From contig JAKPEG010000065.1 in the NCBI GenBank assembly GCA_029552065.1, positions 1 through 64,000 of the forward strand: 64,000 nt of DNA, given 5' to 3'. Positions 1-10,100 of the stretch are shown here, piece after piece. Under the pieces are notes generated by a model. That model worked only from the letters and a program-made list of their open reading frames with translations. It did no database searches and had not been told where the DNA came from. How positions within the stretch are numbered: position 1 is the first letter of the stretch; each line of letters starts with the position of its first letter. The stretch comes from Actinomycetes bacterium (lineage in GTDB: Bacteria; Actinomycetota; Actinomycetes; Actinomycetales; Dermatophilaceae). The position numbers were made by a program, and so were the translations under genes.

Positions 1-837
1 GCTGGCGCTGACTGCGTCGACGCGGCGATCTCCTCGATGAGCCTGGGCCCCGGCCACAACCCCACCGAGAGCCTCGTCGCGATGCTCGAGGGCACGCCCT
101 ACCACGCCGAACTCGACGAGGGACGGCTCATCAAGATCAAGGAGTACTTCGCCGGGATCCGGCCCAAGTACGCCGAATTCGCCTCCAACATCGTCGGCGT
201 CGAAACCGAGATCTTCAAGAGCCAGATCCCCGGCGGGATGATCTCCAACATGGAGAGCCAGCTCAAGGCGCAGGGCGCCTCCGACCGGCTCAAGGAGGTG
301 CTCGAGGAGGTCCCGCGGGTGCGCGCCGACGCCGGCTACCCGCCCCTGGTCACCCCGTCGAGCCAGATCGTCGGCACCCAGGCGGTCTTCAACGTGATGA
401 TGGGCCGCTACAAGGTGCTCACCGGCGAGTTCGCCGACGTCATGCTCGGCTACTACGGCTCGACCCTCGGCACGCCCAACCCCGAGGTCGTCGAGATCGC
501 CCGCCAGCAGGCCAAGAAGGACCCCATCACGGTCCGTCCGGCCGACCTGCTGCCGGACGAATGGGACCGCGACCGCGAAGAAGCCGCCGCACTCCAGGGC
601 TTCAACGGCAGCGACGAGGACGTCCTCACCTACGCGATGTTCCCCAAGGTGGCCCCCACCTTCTTCGGCACCCGCGCCGAAGGCCCCAAGAACGTCGGCA
701 AGGACCCGGCCACCATCGAGGCGGAGAAGGCCGCCGCCGCCGCGGGCGCCCAGCCCGGTTCGCCGGTCCGCACCCCCATCCGCTACAAGGTCATCGTCAA
801 CGGCGCTCCCCACAGCGTCTCGGTCCAGCCTTCGTGA
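1..837 (+). CDS. Transcarboxylase 5S / oxaloacetate decarboxylase alpha-type subunit (5' truncated by window edge)
   Basis: The frame is open from the first base, so this is the C-terminal part (about 278 residues) of a protein that is usually near 500. It begins inside the carboxyltransferase barrel: the AISSMS...HNPTESLVAML stretch just after the window edge is typical of the 5S subunit of methylmalonyl-CoA carboxytransferase and of pyruvate carboxylase and oxaloacetate decarboxylase alpha chains. The rest is the conserved C-terminal carboxylase domain. In the family this subunit moves CO2 between biotin and pyruvate/oxaloacetate. The metal and lysine motifs lie upstream and cannot be checked. 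The 12S, small and 1.3S genes follow at once, so a transcarboxylase role is the best reading. No biotin domain is fused here; it is encoded separately downstream. Confidence 0.88.
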   Translation, partial: AGADCVDAAISSMSLGPGHNPTESLVAMLEGTPYHAELDEGRLIKIKEYFAGIRPKYAEFASNIVGVETEIFKSQIPGGMISNMESQLKAQGASDRLKEVLEEVPRVRADAGYPPLVTPSSQIVGTQAVFNVMMGRYKVLTGEFADVMLGYYGSTLGTPNPEVVEIARQQAKKDPITVRPADLLPDEWDRDREEAAALQGFNGSDEDVLTYAMFPKVAPTFFGTRAEGPKNVGKDPATIEAEKAAAAAGAQPGSPVRTPIRYKVIVNGAPHSVSVQPS

Positions 838-847
838 GGTAGACACC

Positions 848-2401
848 GTGGCACAGCAGACCATGCAGGAGAAGATCGCTGCCCTCCGTGAGCGGCGCGC
901 CCAGGTGGCCGCCGCAGGCGGGGAGAAGCGCGTCGCCAAGCAGCACGAGCAGGGCAAGCTCACCGCGCGTGAGCGGATCGCCGCGCTCGTCGACCCCGAC
1001 TCCTTCCAGGAGGTGGGGGTCTATGCCGAACACCGGGCCGAGCGGTTCGGGATGTCCGGCAAGTCCGTGCCGAGCGACGGGGTCGTCGTCGGGCAGGGCA
1101 CCGTGCTCGGTCGGCTCGTCCACGTCGCCAGCCAGGACTTCACCGTCCTGGGCGGCACCGTGGGTGAGTTGCACGCCGAGAAGATCGCCGCGACGGCCAA
1201 CCTCGCCCTGCGGACCGGATCGCCCTTCGTGTGCATCAACGACTCCGGCGGTGCCCGGGTGCAGGAGGGCGTCGACGCCCTCAACGGATGCGGACACATC
1301 TTCTACGGCAACGTCCTGCTCTCCGGGGTGGTCCCGCAGATCTCGATCATCGCCGGACCCTGTGCGGGAGCGGCGGCATACTCTCCCGCGCTCACCGACT
1401 TCATCATCCAGACCAAGGCCGGCCAGATGTACATCACCGGGCCGGACGTCATCAAGCAGGTGACCGGCGAGGAGGTGAGCCACGAGAACCTCGGTGGCCC
1501 CGGTGTGCACGCCACCCGCTCGGGCAACGTCCACTTCGTCGCCGAGGACGACGAGCAGGCGATGCTCCTCACCAAGAAGCTGCTGTCCTTCCTCCCGCAG
1601 AACAACACCGAGGACCCGCCGGAGCTCGAGCACGACGGCAACGTCGAGGACAACGACTTCCTCAACTCGATCATCCCCGACGACTACCGCAAGCCCTACG
1701 ACGTGCGCGACATCATCGCCAACGTCGTCGACGACGGCGACTTCCTCGAGGTGCACGCCGGCTTCGCCGCCAACGCGGTCGTCGGCTTCGGCCGGATCGT
1801 CGGCCGCTCGGTCGGGGTGATCGCCAACCAGCCCAACTTCATGTCCGGCGTCATCGACATCGACGCCTCGGACAAGATCGCCCGCTTCGTGCGCTTCTGC
1901 AATGCCTTCAACGTCCCGCTGCTCACCTTCGTCGACACGCCCGGATACATGCCCGGGGTCGACCAGGAATACAACGGGATCATCCGGCACGGCGCCAAGG
2001 TCCTGTTCGCCTACTCGGCGGCCACCGTCCCCAAGGTCACCGTGGTCCTGCGCAAGGCCTTCGGCGGCGCGTTCATCGCCATGTGCTCCCGGGCACTCGG
2101 TGCCGACCGGGTCTTCGCGTGGCCGTCGGCCGAGATCGCGGTCATGGGTGCCGAGGGTGCCGCAGGGATCGTCTTCCGCAAGGAGATCGCGGGAGCGGAC
2201 GACCCGGAGAGCAAGCGTCAGGAGCTCATCGACGACTACCGGGACACCTTCGCCAATCCCTACGTGGCCAGCGCCCACAGCCTCGTCGACGACGTGATCA
2301 TCCCCGCCGAGACCCGGCGGATGGTCGCCCAGGCGTTCGAGGCGCAGACGACCAAGCGCGAACTTCGCCCGCCGAAGAAGCACGGCCTCATGCCGATGTG
2401 A
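848..2401 (+). CDS. Acyl-CoA carboxyltransferase, 12S / methylmalonyl-CoA type subunit
   Basis: This 517-residue cytoplasmic protein has two crotonase-like carboxyltransferase halves. The N-half carries CINDSGGARVQEGVDAL and the C-half FVDTPGYMPGVDQE and RKAFGGAFIAM, which are the acyl-CoA and biotin-facing loops of the propionyl-CoA carboxylase beta / transcarboxylase 12S family. It should transfer the carboxyl group between methylmalonyl-CoA (or propionyl-CoA) and biotin. The start is GTG, ten bases after the upstream stop, with the TGAGGT around that stop serving as ribosome binding site. Position between the 5S-type subunit and the biotin carrier supports a transcarboxylase complex. Methylmalonyl-CoA decarboxylase alpha or propionyl-CoA carboxylase beta are the alternatives; the substrate is inferred. 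Confidence 0.92.
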   Translation: MAQQTMQEKIAALRERRAQVAAAGGEKRVAKQHEQGKLTARERIAALVDPDSFQEVGVYAEHRAERFGMSGKSVPSDGVVVGQGTVLGRLVHVASQDFTVLGGTVGELHAEKIAATANLALRTGSPFVCINDSGGARVQEGVDALNGCGHIFYGNVLLSGVVPQISIIAGPCAGAAAYSPALTDFIIQTKAGQMYITGPDVIKQVTGEEVSHENLGGPGVHATRSGNVHFVAEDDEQAMLLTKKLLSFLPQNNTEDPPELEHDGNVEDNDFLNSIIPDDYRKPYDVRDIIANVVDDGDFLEVHAGFAANAVVGFGRIVGRSVGVIANQPNFMSGVIDIDASDKIARFVRFCNAFNVPLLTFVDTPGYMPGVDQEYNGIIRHGAKVLFAYSAATVPKVTVVLRKAFGGAFIAMCSRALGADRVFAWPSAEIAVMGAEGAAGIVFRKEIAGADDPESKRQELIDDYRDTFANPYVASAHSLVDDVIIPAETRRMVAQAFEAQTTKRELRPPKKHGLMPM

Positions 2402-2429
2402 CCGGACGACGCCCACGAGAGGAGCAGCC

Positions 2430-2711
2430 ATGACCACGACCCCGAGCGAGGTCGCCCGGCTCGTCGACGTCGTCGAGGAGTTGCAGCGGCGGATCGCCAA
2501 GCTGGAGAAGCAGCTGGCCGAGGCGAGCGAGCAGCCGCGCGGCCCGGTGCCGATCGACACCATCCTGGCCATCTCGGCGGCCGTCGCGGCATACCTGGGC
2601 AAGAAGGCCACGGTGCGCCAGATCCACTACAGCCACAGCAATTCGTGGGCCAGGTCGGGACGTTCGGCCATCCACGCCTCGCACACCTTCACGCACACCC
2701 GGTCGCACTGA
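2430..2711 (+). CDS. Small subunit of the acyl-CoA carboxylase/transcarboxylase complex
   Basis: This 93-residue protein lies between the 12S gene and the biotin carrier, with AGGAGCAGCC just before its ATG. Residues 10-35 form a charged coiled-coil-like helix (VVEELQRRIAKLEKQLAEA). Then comes PIDTILAISAAVAAYLGKK and a basic VRQIHYSHS segment, and the tail is His/Ser/Thr rich. Small proteins with a helix plus an ISAAVAAYLGKK-like stretch are regularly encoded in this place in propionibacterial-type operons and act as small assembly or delta/epsilon-like subunits. The exact role is inferred from position and similarity, not from a catalytic motif. The hydrophobic stretch is too short and mixed to be a confident membrane anchor. 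Confidence 0.7.
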   Translation: MTTTPSEVARLVDVVEELQRRIAKLEKQLAEASEQPRGPVPIDTILAISAAVAAYLGKKATVRQIHYSHSNSWARSGRSAIHASHTFTHTRSH

Positions 2712-2770
2712 CCGGGCGCGATCGTCCAGCCAGATCGTTCACGTCAGATCGTCCACGTCAAGGAGCGCAC

Positions 2771-3154
2771 ATGCGACTCAAGGTCACCGTCGACGGTGTC
2801 GACTACGACGTCGTCGTCGACGTCGAGGCCGAGCCCAGGCCCGCCCTCGGCGGTTTCGTCTTCTCCTCCACGGGCACCGCGAGCGCCCCACGCTCGGGGC
2901 CGGTGGCGCCCGCGGGCGAGGCCGCGGGTGCCGGCGGCGGCGAGAACGCCCTGCGTGCACCGATCGCCGGCACCGTGCGTCAGGTCAACGTGCAGGTCGG
3001 CCAGGAGGTGGCCGAGGGCGACACGCTCATCATCCTCGAGGCGATGAAGATGGAGACCGAGATCACCGCCCCGGTCGCCGGCACGGTGAAGGACGTGCCG
3101 GTGAAGGTCGGCTCGGCCGTCCAGGGCGGCGACATCCTCGTCGACTTCGAATAG
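2771..3154 (+). CDS. Biotin carboxyl carrier protein (1.3S-type)
   Basis: This is a 127-residue biotin carrier. The N-terminal 30 residues (MRLKVTVDGVDYDVVVDVEAE) and an Ala/Gly/Pro-rich linker lead to a C-terminal biotinyl domain with the biotinylation motif EAMKMETEI, the lysine being the expected attachment site. The start chosen is the ATG at 2771, preceded by AAGGAG; the frame is open further upstream but those residues have no family resemblance. Size and layout match the 1.3S subunit of Propionibacterium transcarboxylase. It would carry CO2 between the 12S and 5S active sites. A perfect hairpin follows about 45 bases later, so it is the last gene of the operon. Confidence 0.92.
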   Translation: MRLKVTVDGVDYDVVVDVEAEPRPALGGFVFSSTGTASAPRSGPVAPAGEAAGAGGGENALRAPIAGTVRQVNVQVGQEVAEGDTLIILEAMKMETEITAPVAGTVKDVPVKVGSAVQGGDILVDFE

Positions 3155-3197
3155 CTCTCTGTCCCAGGCGAGTTCGCGCTCGCCTGGGTGCTCGGCC

Positions 3198-3244
3198 CAC
3201 ACAGGTATGCCGCGCGCGGACTCCGCGCGCGGCATACCTGTGTG
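3198..3244. terminator. Perfect 22-bp hairpin built from an inverted pair of GTATGCCG/CGGCATAC
   Basis: The arms 3198-3219 and 3223-3244 are exact reverse complements around a three-base loop. The left arm holds GTATGCCG and the right arm CGGCATAC. The hairpin lies 44 bases after the biotin-carrier stop, so it is placed as a terminator. There is no clear T-run, so it may be bidirectional or of the T-less type common in high-GC actinobacteria. Confidence 0.75.
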
Positions 3245-3333
3245 TGGGGTTCCCCTCCCTGGGTGCCGGACGGCGGGACCCCTCGCTCCGGTGGCCGGAT
3301 GGCAGGGCCTCGGCAGAGTCGTTCATGCGGTGG

Positions 3334-3747
3334 TCAGGAGTGTGATCGGTCGGCTGTGTGGTGTCGTGGTCCTGCCGCGATGCGGGTCCAGCCGGCCAGG
3401 CGCAGGAGGCTGATGGCGGTGTTGCGCAGGATGGCCATGACATGGGGTCCGTTGCCGACGCGGAGTTGGTGTCGGTCTTCGTCGAAGACCACGTCGCGGA
3501 CCCAGTGCAGCGCGTTCTCGATGCCCCAGTGGCCTTGGATCCGGGAGGCCACCAGCGGAGGCGTCACGTGCTCCATGGGGGCCGAGCAGATGGCGTAGCC
3601 GACCTCGACGTGCTTGCGGCCGTTGATGATTCGGGCCCGTCGGACTTGCAGGACTTGGGCCGCGCCGGGCCAGTCGACCCAAGTCGGGACGTCGACGGCC
3701 TTGACGGTTCCCCCGCGTTGCCGCCGCTCACTGATCGGGTAAGCCCA
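3334..3747 (-). pseudogene. ISAs1-family transposase, C-terminal remnant
   Basis: On the minus strand an open stretch runs from just after a TGA (3748-3750) to a TGA at 3334-3336. It reads ...RGGTVKAVDVPTWVDW...QVRRARIINGRKH...GYAI and then SRIQGHWGIENALHWVRDV, FDEDRHQLRVGNGP and MAILRNTAISLLRLAGW. The GHWGIENxLHWVxDVxFxED block with the trailing LRNTAISLLR is the C-terminal signature of ISAs1-type DDE transposases. About 130 residues remain of a protein that is normally about 370-400. The DDE catalytic front half is absent and no start or terminal inverted repeats could be seen. It is a dead insertion-sequence scar between the transcarboxylase operon and the oxidase gene. Confidence 0.85.
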
Positions 3748-4141
3748 TCACCCGCCCAGGGCGATCCACTCACACGATGATGCTCGGCCCCCTAGGCGGA
3801 GTCAGTGGCCGACGAGGTCGGCGGGGGCGGACTTCACCTCACCGCGGTGTCGGGCCCCGACACCGTGACCGACTCCGGGGATCGCCTCCCAACCACGCCC
3901 TGGGGGCTAGCCCGACCCGCGCGTTTTGTCCGAAAGATCCTTCGTGTGGCGGTATGTATATAGTCCAATCGGATGATTAGGACATCCTAATCCTGTTGAA
4001 GTGATTGCGCAGGAGCACCTGCCTGGTTACAAAGTGACGAGAAGCACGTCACACAGTGATCAGAAGCACGTCGAGGCCGGTGGCGACGGCCCGGCATCGC
4101 GGTTCTCTATTCGGGGCTTTCGAGGGGAAGGGGCAATCAGC
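3748..4141. other. Non-coding stretch upstream of the multicopper oxidase
   Basis: I see no convincing gene in this 394-base stretch. The first part is GC-rich and may include the lost end of the insertion sequence. From about 3920 it becomes unusually A/T-rich for this genome (TATGTATATAGT around 3953-3964) and holds an 18-bp palindrome. Between 4042 and 4071 the 11-mer AGAAGCACGTC occurs twice. The oxidase frame is open from a GTG at 4001, but the signal peptide begins only at 4142, so this is read as promoter plus leader. Confidence 0.5.
3959..3992 (+). promoter_or_regulatory. Candidate promoter and palindromic operator for the multicopper oxidase
   Basis: A TATAGT hexamer at 3959-3964 is a plausible -10 element; no good -35 is visible at the usual spacing. 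Just downstream, 3975-3992 reads GATTAGGA-CA-TCCTAATC, eight-base arms that are perfect inverted repeats around two bases. A symmetric site at or just after a transcription start usually means repressor control. The regulator is not identifiable. It has a short TTAGG/CCTAA core but not the spacing of a DtxR/IdeR box. Confidence 0.45.
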
Positions 4142-7100
4142 GTGCGCATCTTCGTTTCCGCAATTCTTGCCGTCATGCTCGGGTGGTCGGCTCCGGCCGC
4201 CTCGGCTCTCGGGGGTGCACCCCAGGCGGATGACGGCAAGCGGGACGGCAAGATCACCGTCCGGGCCGATCTGCAGACCAAGAAGGCCCAGAACAAGGCC
4301 GGCGAGACGACCACGGCGATGCGCCTGGCGGCCGCCAAGGCGCAGGCCGCCAAGGGCAAGAAGACCCCCGTGCTCACCACCGCGGGGATCGAGGCCGAAC
4401 TCGCGCGGGAGCCGGAGAAGGCCGACGTCGAACGCGAGATGCAGGTCGGCAAGGAGGAATTCGACCGCAAGGCCAAGGGGCTTGCCGCACGGGGCGCCGG
4501 CGGCGCCAAGCGCAGCGTCGCCGACATCGTGAGCGTCGACCCGCGCCCCGGGTGCACCCAGATCGTCTGCACCCAACCCGACTTCTACGCCACGCCCAAC
4601 TACGCGAACAGCCCGCTGCGCATGCCCGACGCCCTCGTCTCGGTCACGAGCGCCGCGGGCACCGGGGCGGCGCTCGCCGCCGAGGTCGACCTGCAGACCG
4701 GGGCCGTCACCGCGGTGTCCGTGCCGGAGGGCTCGGGCGGCAGCGGCTATGCCGTCGACGAGGTCGTCGTGCTCACGAGCGTCGGCTCGGGCGCCTACAG
4801 CGACAGCCAGTCCGGCACCCCCGACGTGGGGACCGGCACCGGCGCCGTCGCACGCGTGTCCGCGGTCGACCCCGGCACGGGTGCGATCACCGCGGTCGAG
4901 GTCACCTCGGGCGGCACCGGCTACGTCACCGCAGGCATCCGCAAGTTCGTCGACACCCTGCCTGGGCTGGGCGTCGAGGGGAGCAACAACCTCAAGCAGT
5001 ACATCCCGATCGCGGTTCCCGACACGACGACCTACCCGGGCAGCGACTACTACGAGATCGCCCTCGTCCAGTACACCGAGCAGATGCACAGCGACCTGCC
5101 CGCGACCCTCCTGCGCGGCTACGTCCAGCTGTCAACCGCCGTGGTCCCGGGTGGGCACATCCCCCTCACCATGCCTTCCGGTGCGATCACCCTGCCCGGT
5201 GGTGCCCAGGCCTACGCCGTGGACCGCCCCAGCTACCTCGGCCCGTTCATCGCGGCCACCAAGGACCGGCCGGTGCGCATCCTCTTCCGAAACCTCCTGC
5301 CGACCGGCCAGGCCGGCAACCTCTTCCTGCCGGTCGACATGACGGTCATGGGCGCGGGCATGGGCCCGGCCATGGACCAGAACATGCCGCACGACGACCA
5401 GTTGCCGATGTGCGCGGACCAGCCCAAGCCGGCCGGCTGCTTCGCCGAGAACCGCGCCACGCTGCACCTGCACGGCGGGATCACCCCGTGGATCTCCGAC
5501 GGCACGCCGCACCAGTGGATCACCCCCGCCGGCGAGAACACGGCATACCCCAAGGGCGTCTCGGTGCAGAACGTCCCCGACATGCCCGACCCCGGGCCCG
5601 GCGCGCAGACCTTCTTCTACACCAACCAGCAGAGCGCGCGGCTGATGTTCTACCACGACCACGCCTGGGGCATCACCCGGCTCAACGTCTACGCCGGTGA
5701 GGCCGCGGGCTACAGCATCACCGACGAGGTCGAGACCCGGCTCGTCTCCCAGGGCCTGCTGCCCGGTGCGGACGCCACGCTGCCGCTCATCGTGCAGGAC
5801 AAGACCTTCGTCCCCGACACCAAGCAGCTCGCGGTCACCGACCCGCTGTGGGACACGAGCGCCTGGGGCGCCTACGGCCAGCTGTGGGCCCCGCACGTCT
5901 ACATGCCCAACCAGAGCCAGGACTCGACCGGGGCCAACCCGTTCGGCCGCTGGGCCTACGGCTGGTGGTTCCATCCCGCGACCACCGACGCCCGGGTGGG
6001 ACCGATCCCCAACGCGCACTTCGACCCCAACTGCGACCCGGACGTCACCTACTGCCAGCCGAGCCTGGCTCCCGGTGTCCCGTGGACCTCGATGGGCATG
6101 GAGTCGTTCAACGACACCCCGACGGTCAACGGCACGGCATACCCGCAGACCGAGGTCGACCCCAAGGCCTACCGGCTGCGCTTCCTCAATGCGAGCAACG
6201 ACCGCTTCTTCAACTTCAGCCTCTACGAGGCCGACAGCCGCCCGGGCATGCTCGACGCCCAGGGCCTGGGCACCGAGGTGGCGCTCAACGCCGCCGAGGT
6301 GGCCGCGGCCAAGGACGACCCGACGGTCTTCCCGACCCCCGACACCGCGATCTCCCGGCCGGGGCCCAACTGGATCACGGTGGCCTCCGAGGGTGGCTGG
6401 CTACCGACTCCCGCCGTCGTGCCGGCCCAGCCGACGACCTGGGTGACCGACCCCGCGCGCTTCGACGCCGGCAATGTGGACAAGCACTCGCTGCTCATCG
6501 CGCCCGCCGAGCGCGCCGACACGATCGTCGACTTCTCGGCCTATGCCGGCAAGACCCTCATCCTCTACAACGACGCGCCCGCCGCCTACCCGGCCCGTGA
6601 CTCGCGCCAGGACTACTACACCGACAATGCCGACCTCACGGCAGTCGGCGGCACGGCACCGACGCCGCGCGGCTTCGGCCCCAACACCCGCACCATCATG
6701 CGGATCAAGGTGAAGGCCGCTGCGCCGGCACCCGCCTATGCGACCACCAAGCTGCCGCAGCTCACCGCCGCCTTCGCCCACCAGGCCGACGGCTCGGGCG
6801 TCTTCGAATCCGGCCAGCACCCCGTCGTCGTCGGGCAGAAGGCCTACAACACGGCATACGGAACGACCTTCGACACCGGAGCGCTCGGCGTCGCCCCGAA
6901 CGAGCGGCTCGACGGGCTCGTGCGGATGACCGACACGAAGTTCGACTTCCAGACCCTCGCCAAGGACGCCACGCAACGTGACGGCCAGGTGCGATTGCGC
7001 TCGTTCCCGCTGGCGCCCAAGGCGATCCACGACGAGATGAGTGCCGCCTACGACAAGGAATACGGGCGGATGAGCGGCAACCTCGGGCTCGAGGGGCCGA

Positions 7101-10100
7101 ACAAGACGGCCGTGGGTCAACAGCTCATGCTCTATCCCTACGTCAATCCACCCGACTACTACGGCACGCCTGACATCGAGGCGAAGTATCCGTTCGACGG
7201 GATGACCCAACTCACGCCGCTGGCGACCCTCGACGACGGCACCCAGATCTGGAAGATCACCCACAACGGGGTGGACACCCACCCGATCCACTTCCACCTG
7301 TTCGACATCCAACTGGTCAACCGGGTCGGCTGGGACAACATCATCCGCAAACCCGAGGCCACCGAGCTCGGGTGGAAGGACACCGTGCGGGTGAGCCCGC
7401 TCGAGGACACGATCGTCGCCCTGCGCCCGATCCTGCCGAAGGTTCCCTGGGGTGTGCCCGACAGCTTGCGGCCGCTCGACCCGTCGATGCCACTGGGCAG
7501 TTCCGCCCAGTTCAACCAGGTCGGAGCCGACGGCAACGCCCTGTCCACGACGATCACCAACGAGGTCTTCAACTTCCGCTGGGAGTACGTCTGGCACTGC
7601 CACATCCTCAGCCACGAGGAAATGGACATGATGCGGCCGTATGCCGTGAAGGCGCCCAACCTCGCGCCCGCGGCACCGACCGGACCGAACTGGCATGTCG
7701 GTGCAGGTGGGGTCCAGATCGAGTGGACCGACGCCACCCCGGTGACATCCGGGGTCAACGACCCGGGTTCCGGCTGGGGCGTGTGGTCGGCCGAGTATCA
7801 GTTCCGCTTCCAATATGCGCCCGTCGCAGACCAATCGACCTGGACCGACGCGGGAACGGCGCTGGCCAACGCCACCTCGACGACGCTCGACGTCGGCGCG
7901 ATCACCTCGGCCAACCAGAACGACTACGTCTTCCGGGTGGTCGCCCGCAACGCCGAGGGTGACGCCTTCTCCGCGGCCGTGGGCCCCAGCGTGCCGCCGT
8001 CGGCACCGGCCGGCCTCACCGCGACGGCCCAGCCCGTCGCAGCGGCCGACCCGACCGCCGGCATCCAGCTCGACTGGACCGGCTCGACCCCCGACCCGGC
8101 AGCCACCTACGCCGTCCAGCGGGCCACCGACGCCGCCTTCACGACCGGCGTCACCGACATCGGCACGACCGCCGACCCCACGGTGACCTACACCGACAGC
8201 GGCCTGCCCTTCGGCGCGAGCTACTACTACCGCGTCCGTGGAATCGCCGCCGGCGGGGCCGTCTCGCCGTGGAGCAACGTCGCCTCGGCCACGACCGGCT
8301 TCCGGGCACCCCTCGGCGTCAGCGCGACTGCCTCCGCGGGGCCACCCGCCACGGTCACGGTCGCGTGGACCGACGTCCCCGGCGGCCCGTTCACCTACGA
8401 GATCGGCCGCAGTCCCGGATCGGTCTTCGACCCGGGCAACGCCACGGTCGTCAGCTCGCCCGACACGGGCGTGGCGCCCAACGCGACCTACACGTATGCC
8501 GTGCGGGCGCTCCTGGGTGCGACGCCCTCCGAATGGTCGGCCTCGGCGACCGCCACGACCATCCCCGACGCTCCGACGGGGCTGTCGGTGACCGCCGGAG
8601 CGACCCCCGACGCGCTCGTCGTGTCGTGGACGGCGCCGGCAGCGGTCCAGGTCACCCCGGTGACCGGCTACGTCCTCGAGCGCTCGGTCGCAGGTGGTCC
8701 GTGGACCGCCGTGTCCGGCGCGCCGCTCACCGACGTGAGCTTCACGGACACCGGTCTGCCCTTCGCCAGCTCGGTGAGCTACCGGGTCGCCTCGCGGACC
8801 GACGTGCCCCAGCTGTCGGAGTGGACCGCCACCGTGACGGCGGCGACCACCGGTCTGCCGGCCCCCACCAACGTCGTGGCGACCTCGTCCACCTCCGCCC
8901 CCGCCGCCGTCTCGGTGACCTGGGACGCGGTGGCCGCGGCGACGGCATACGAGGTCGAGGTCGCGGCGAACGGCGGGCCCTTCGCGCCGCTCACCACGGT
9001 CCCGGCCGGCACTCTCACCGCGAGCGTGCCCGCGCCGTCCTTCGACACCGGCTACGTCCTGCAGGTGCGGGCGACCGCGGCCGGGGCGGCCTCCCTGTGG
9101 AGCCCGTCCAACGCGGTGACGACGATCCCGGCTCCGCCGGGGGTCGTCACGGCCACCCCGGGTGCCCCGGGTGTCATCGACCTGTCCTGGCTGGCCTCGC
9201 CGACGGCCGGGGTGACCTACACCGTCGAGCGTTCGACCGACGCCGGCTTCGCGCCGGGGTCCACGACGACGGTCGTGAGCGGCCTGTCCGACACGACGCT
9301 CACCGACAGCGGATTGTTGTTCGTGACGACCTACTTCTATCGGGTCACCGCGGTCAACGCCCACGGCACCTCGCCGGCGTCGACGACTGCGGTCGGCGCG
9401 ACGACCGGTGCGGGTGCTCCCGCACTCGTCACCGTCGTGGCCACCGCGGCCCCACCGGCGACGGTGACGGTGAGCTGGACCCCGGTCCAGGGCGCCGCCG
9501 GCTACGACGTCGAGCGGGCTCCGGCCGGCAGCGGCGCCTTCGTGCCGGTCGGCTCCACGACGACCGAGGTCACGCTCGTCGACTCGGGCGTCGCGGTCGA
9601 CTCGGTCTACGTCTACCGGGTCCGCTCGACCGCCGGTCCGCTGTCCTCCCCGTGGACCTCCAGCGGCGAGGTGTCGACCATCCCGACGGCTCCCACCGGC
9701 CTCACCTCGGTCAACGTGCCCGGCTCCACCGCGACGACCCTCGTGTGGACCGGTCCGTCCGCCCCGGTCGTCCCGGTGACCGGCTACGTCGTCCAGCGGG
9801 CGACCGATGCCGGCTTCACCGACGCGGTCGACCTGGCCACGACGACGGCGACCAACTACGCGGACACTCCGCCGGTGGGTGCGACGACCTACTACTACCG
9901 GGTCGCGACGCTCAACGCCGTGGGTCGCTCGGCCTATTCGTCGGGCATCGGCGCCATCTCGGCGCTGCGCGCCCCGACGACGGTCACCGCGACCCCGAGC
10001 GCCGGCGCTCCCACCCAGGTGACGGTCACCTGGGCCCCCGTGGCCGGAGCGACCGGCTATCAGGTCGTCCGCTCCGACGGCACCGTCTTCACGGTCGGTG

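Noticed and set aside
797..2611. A 604-residue minus-strand open frame opposite the 12S gene
   Set aside because: It is a mirror of the plus-strand carboxyltransferase codon pattern, with low-complexity DGDDVAHVVGL-type sequence and no motif.
3975..3992. DtxR/IdeR iron box at the oxidase promoter
   Set aside because: TTAGG and CCTAA are present, but only four bases apart; the 19-bp iron box needs a longer centre. Kept as an unassigned palindrome.
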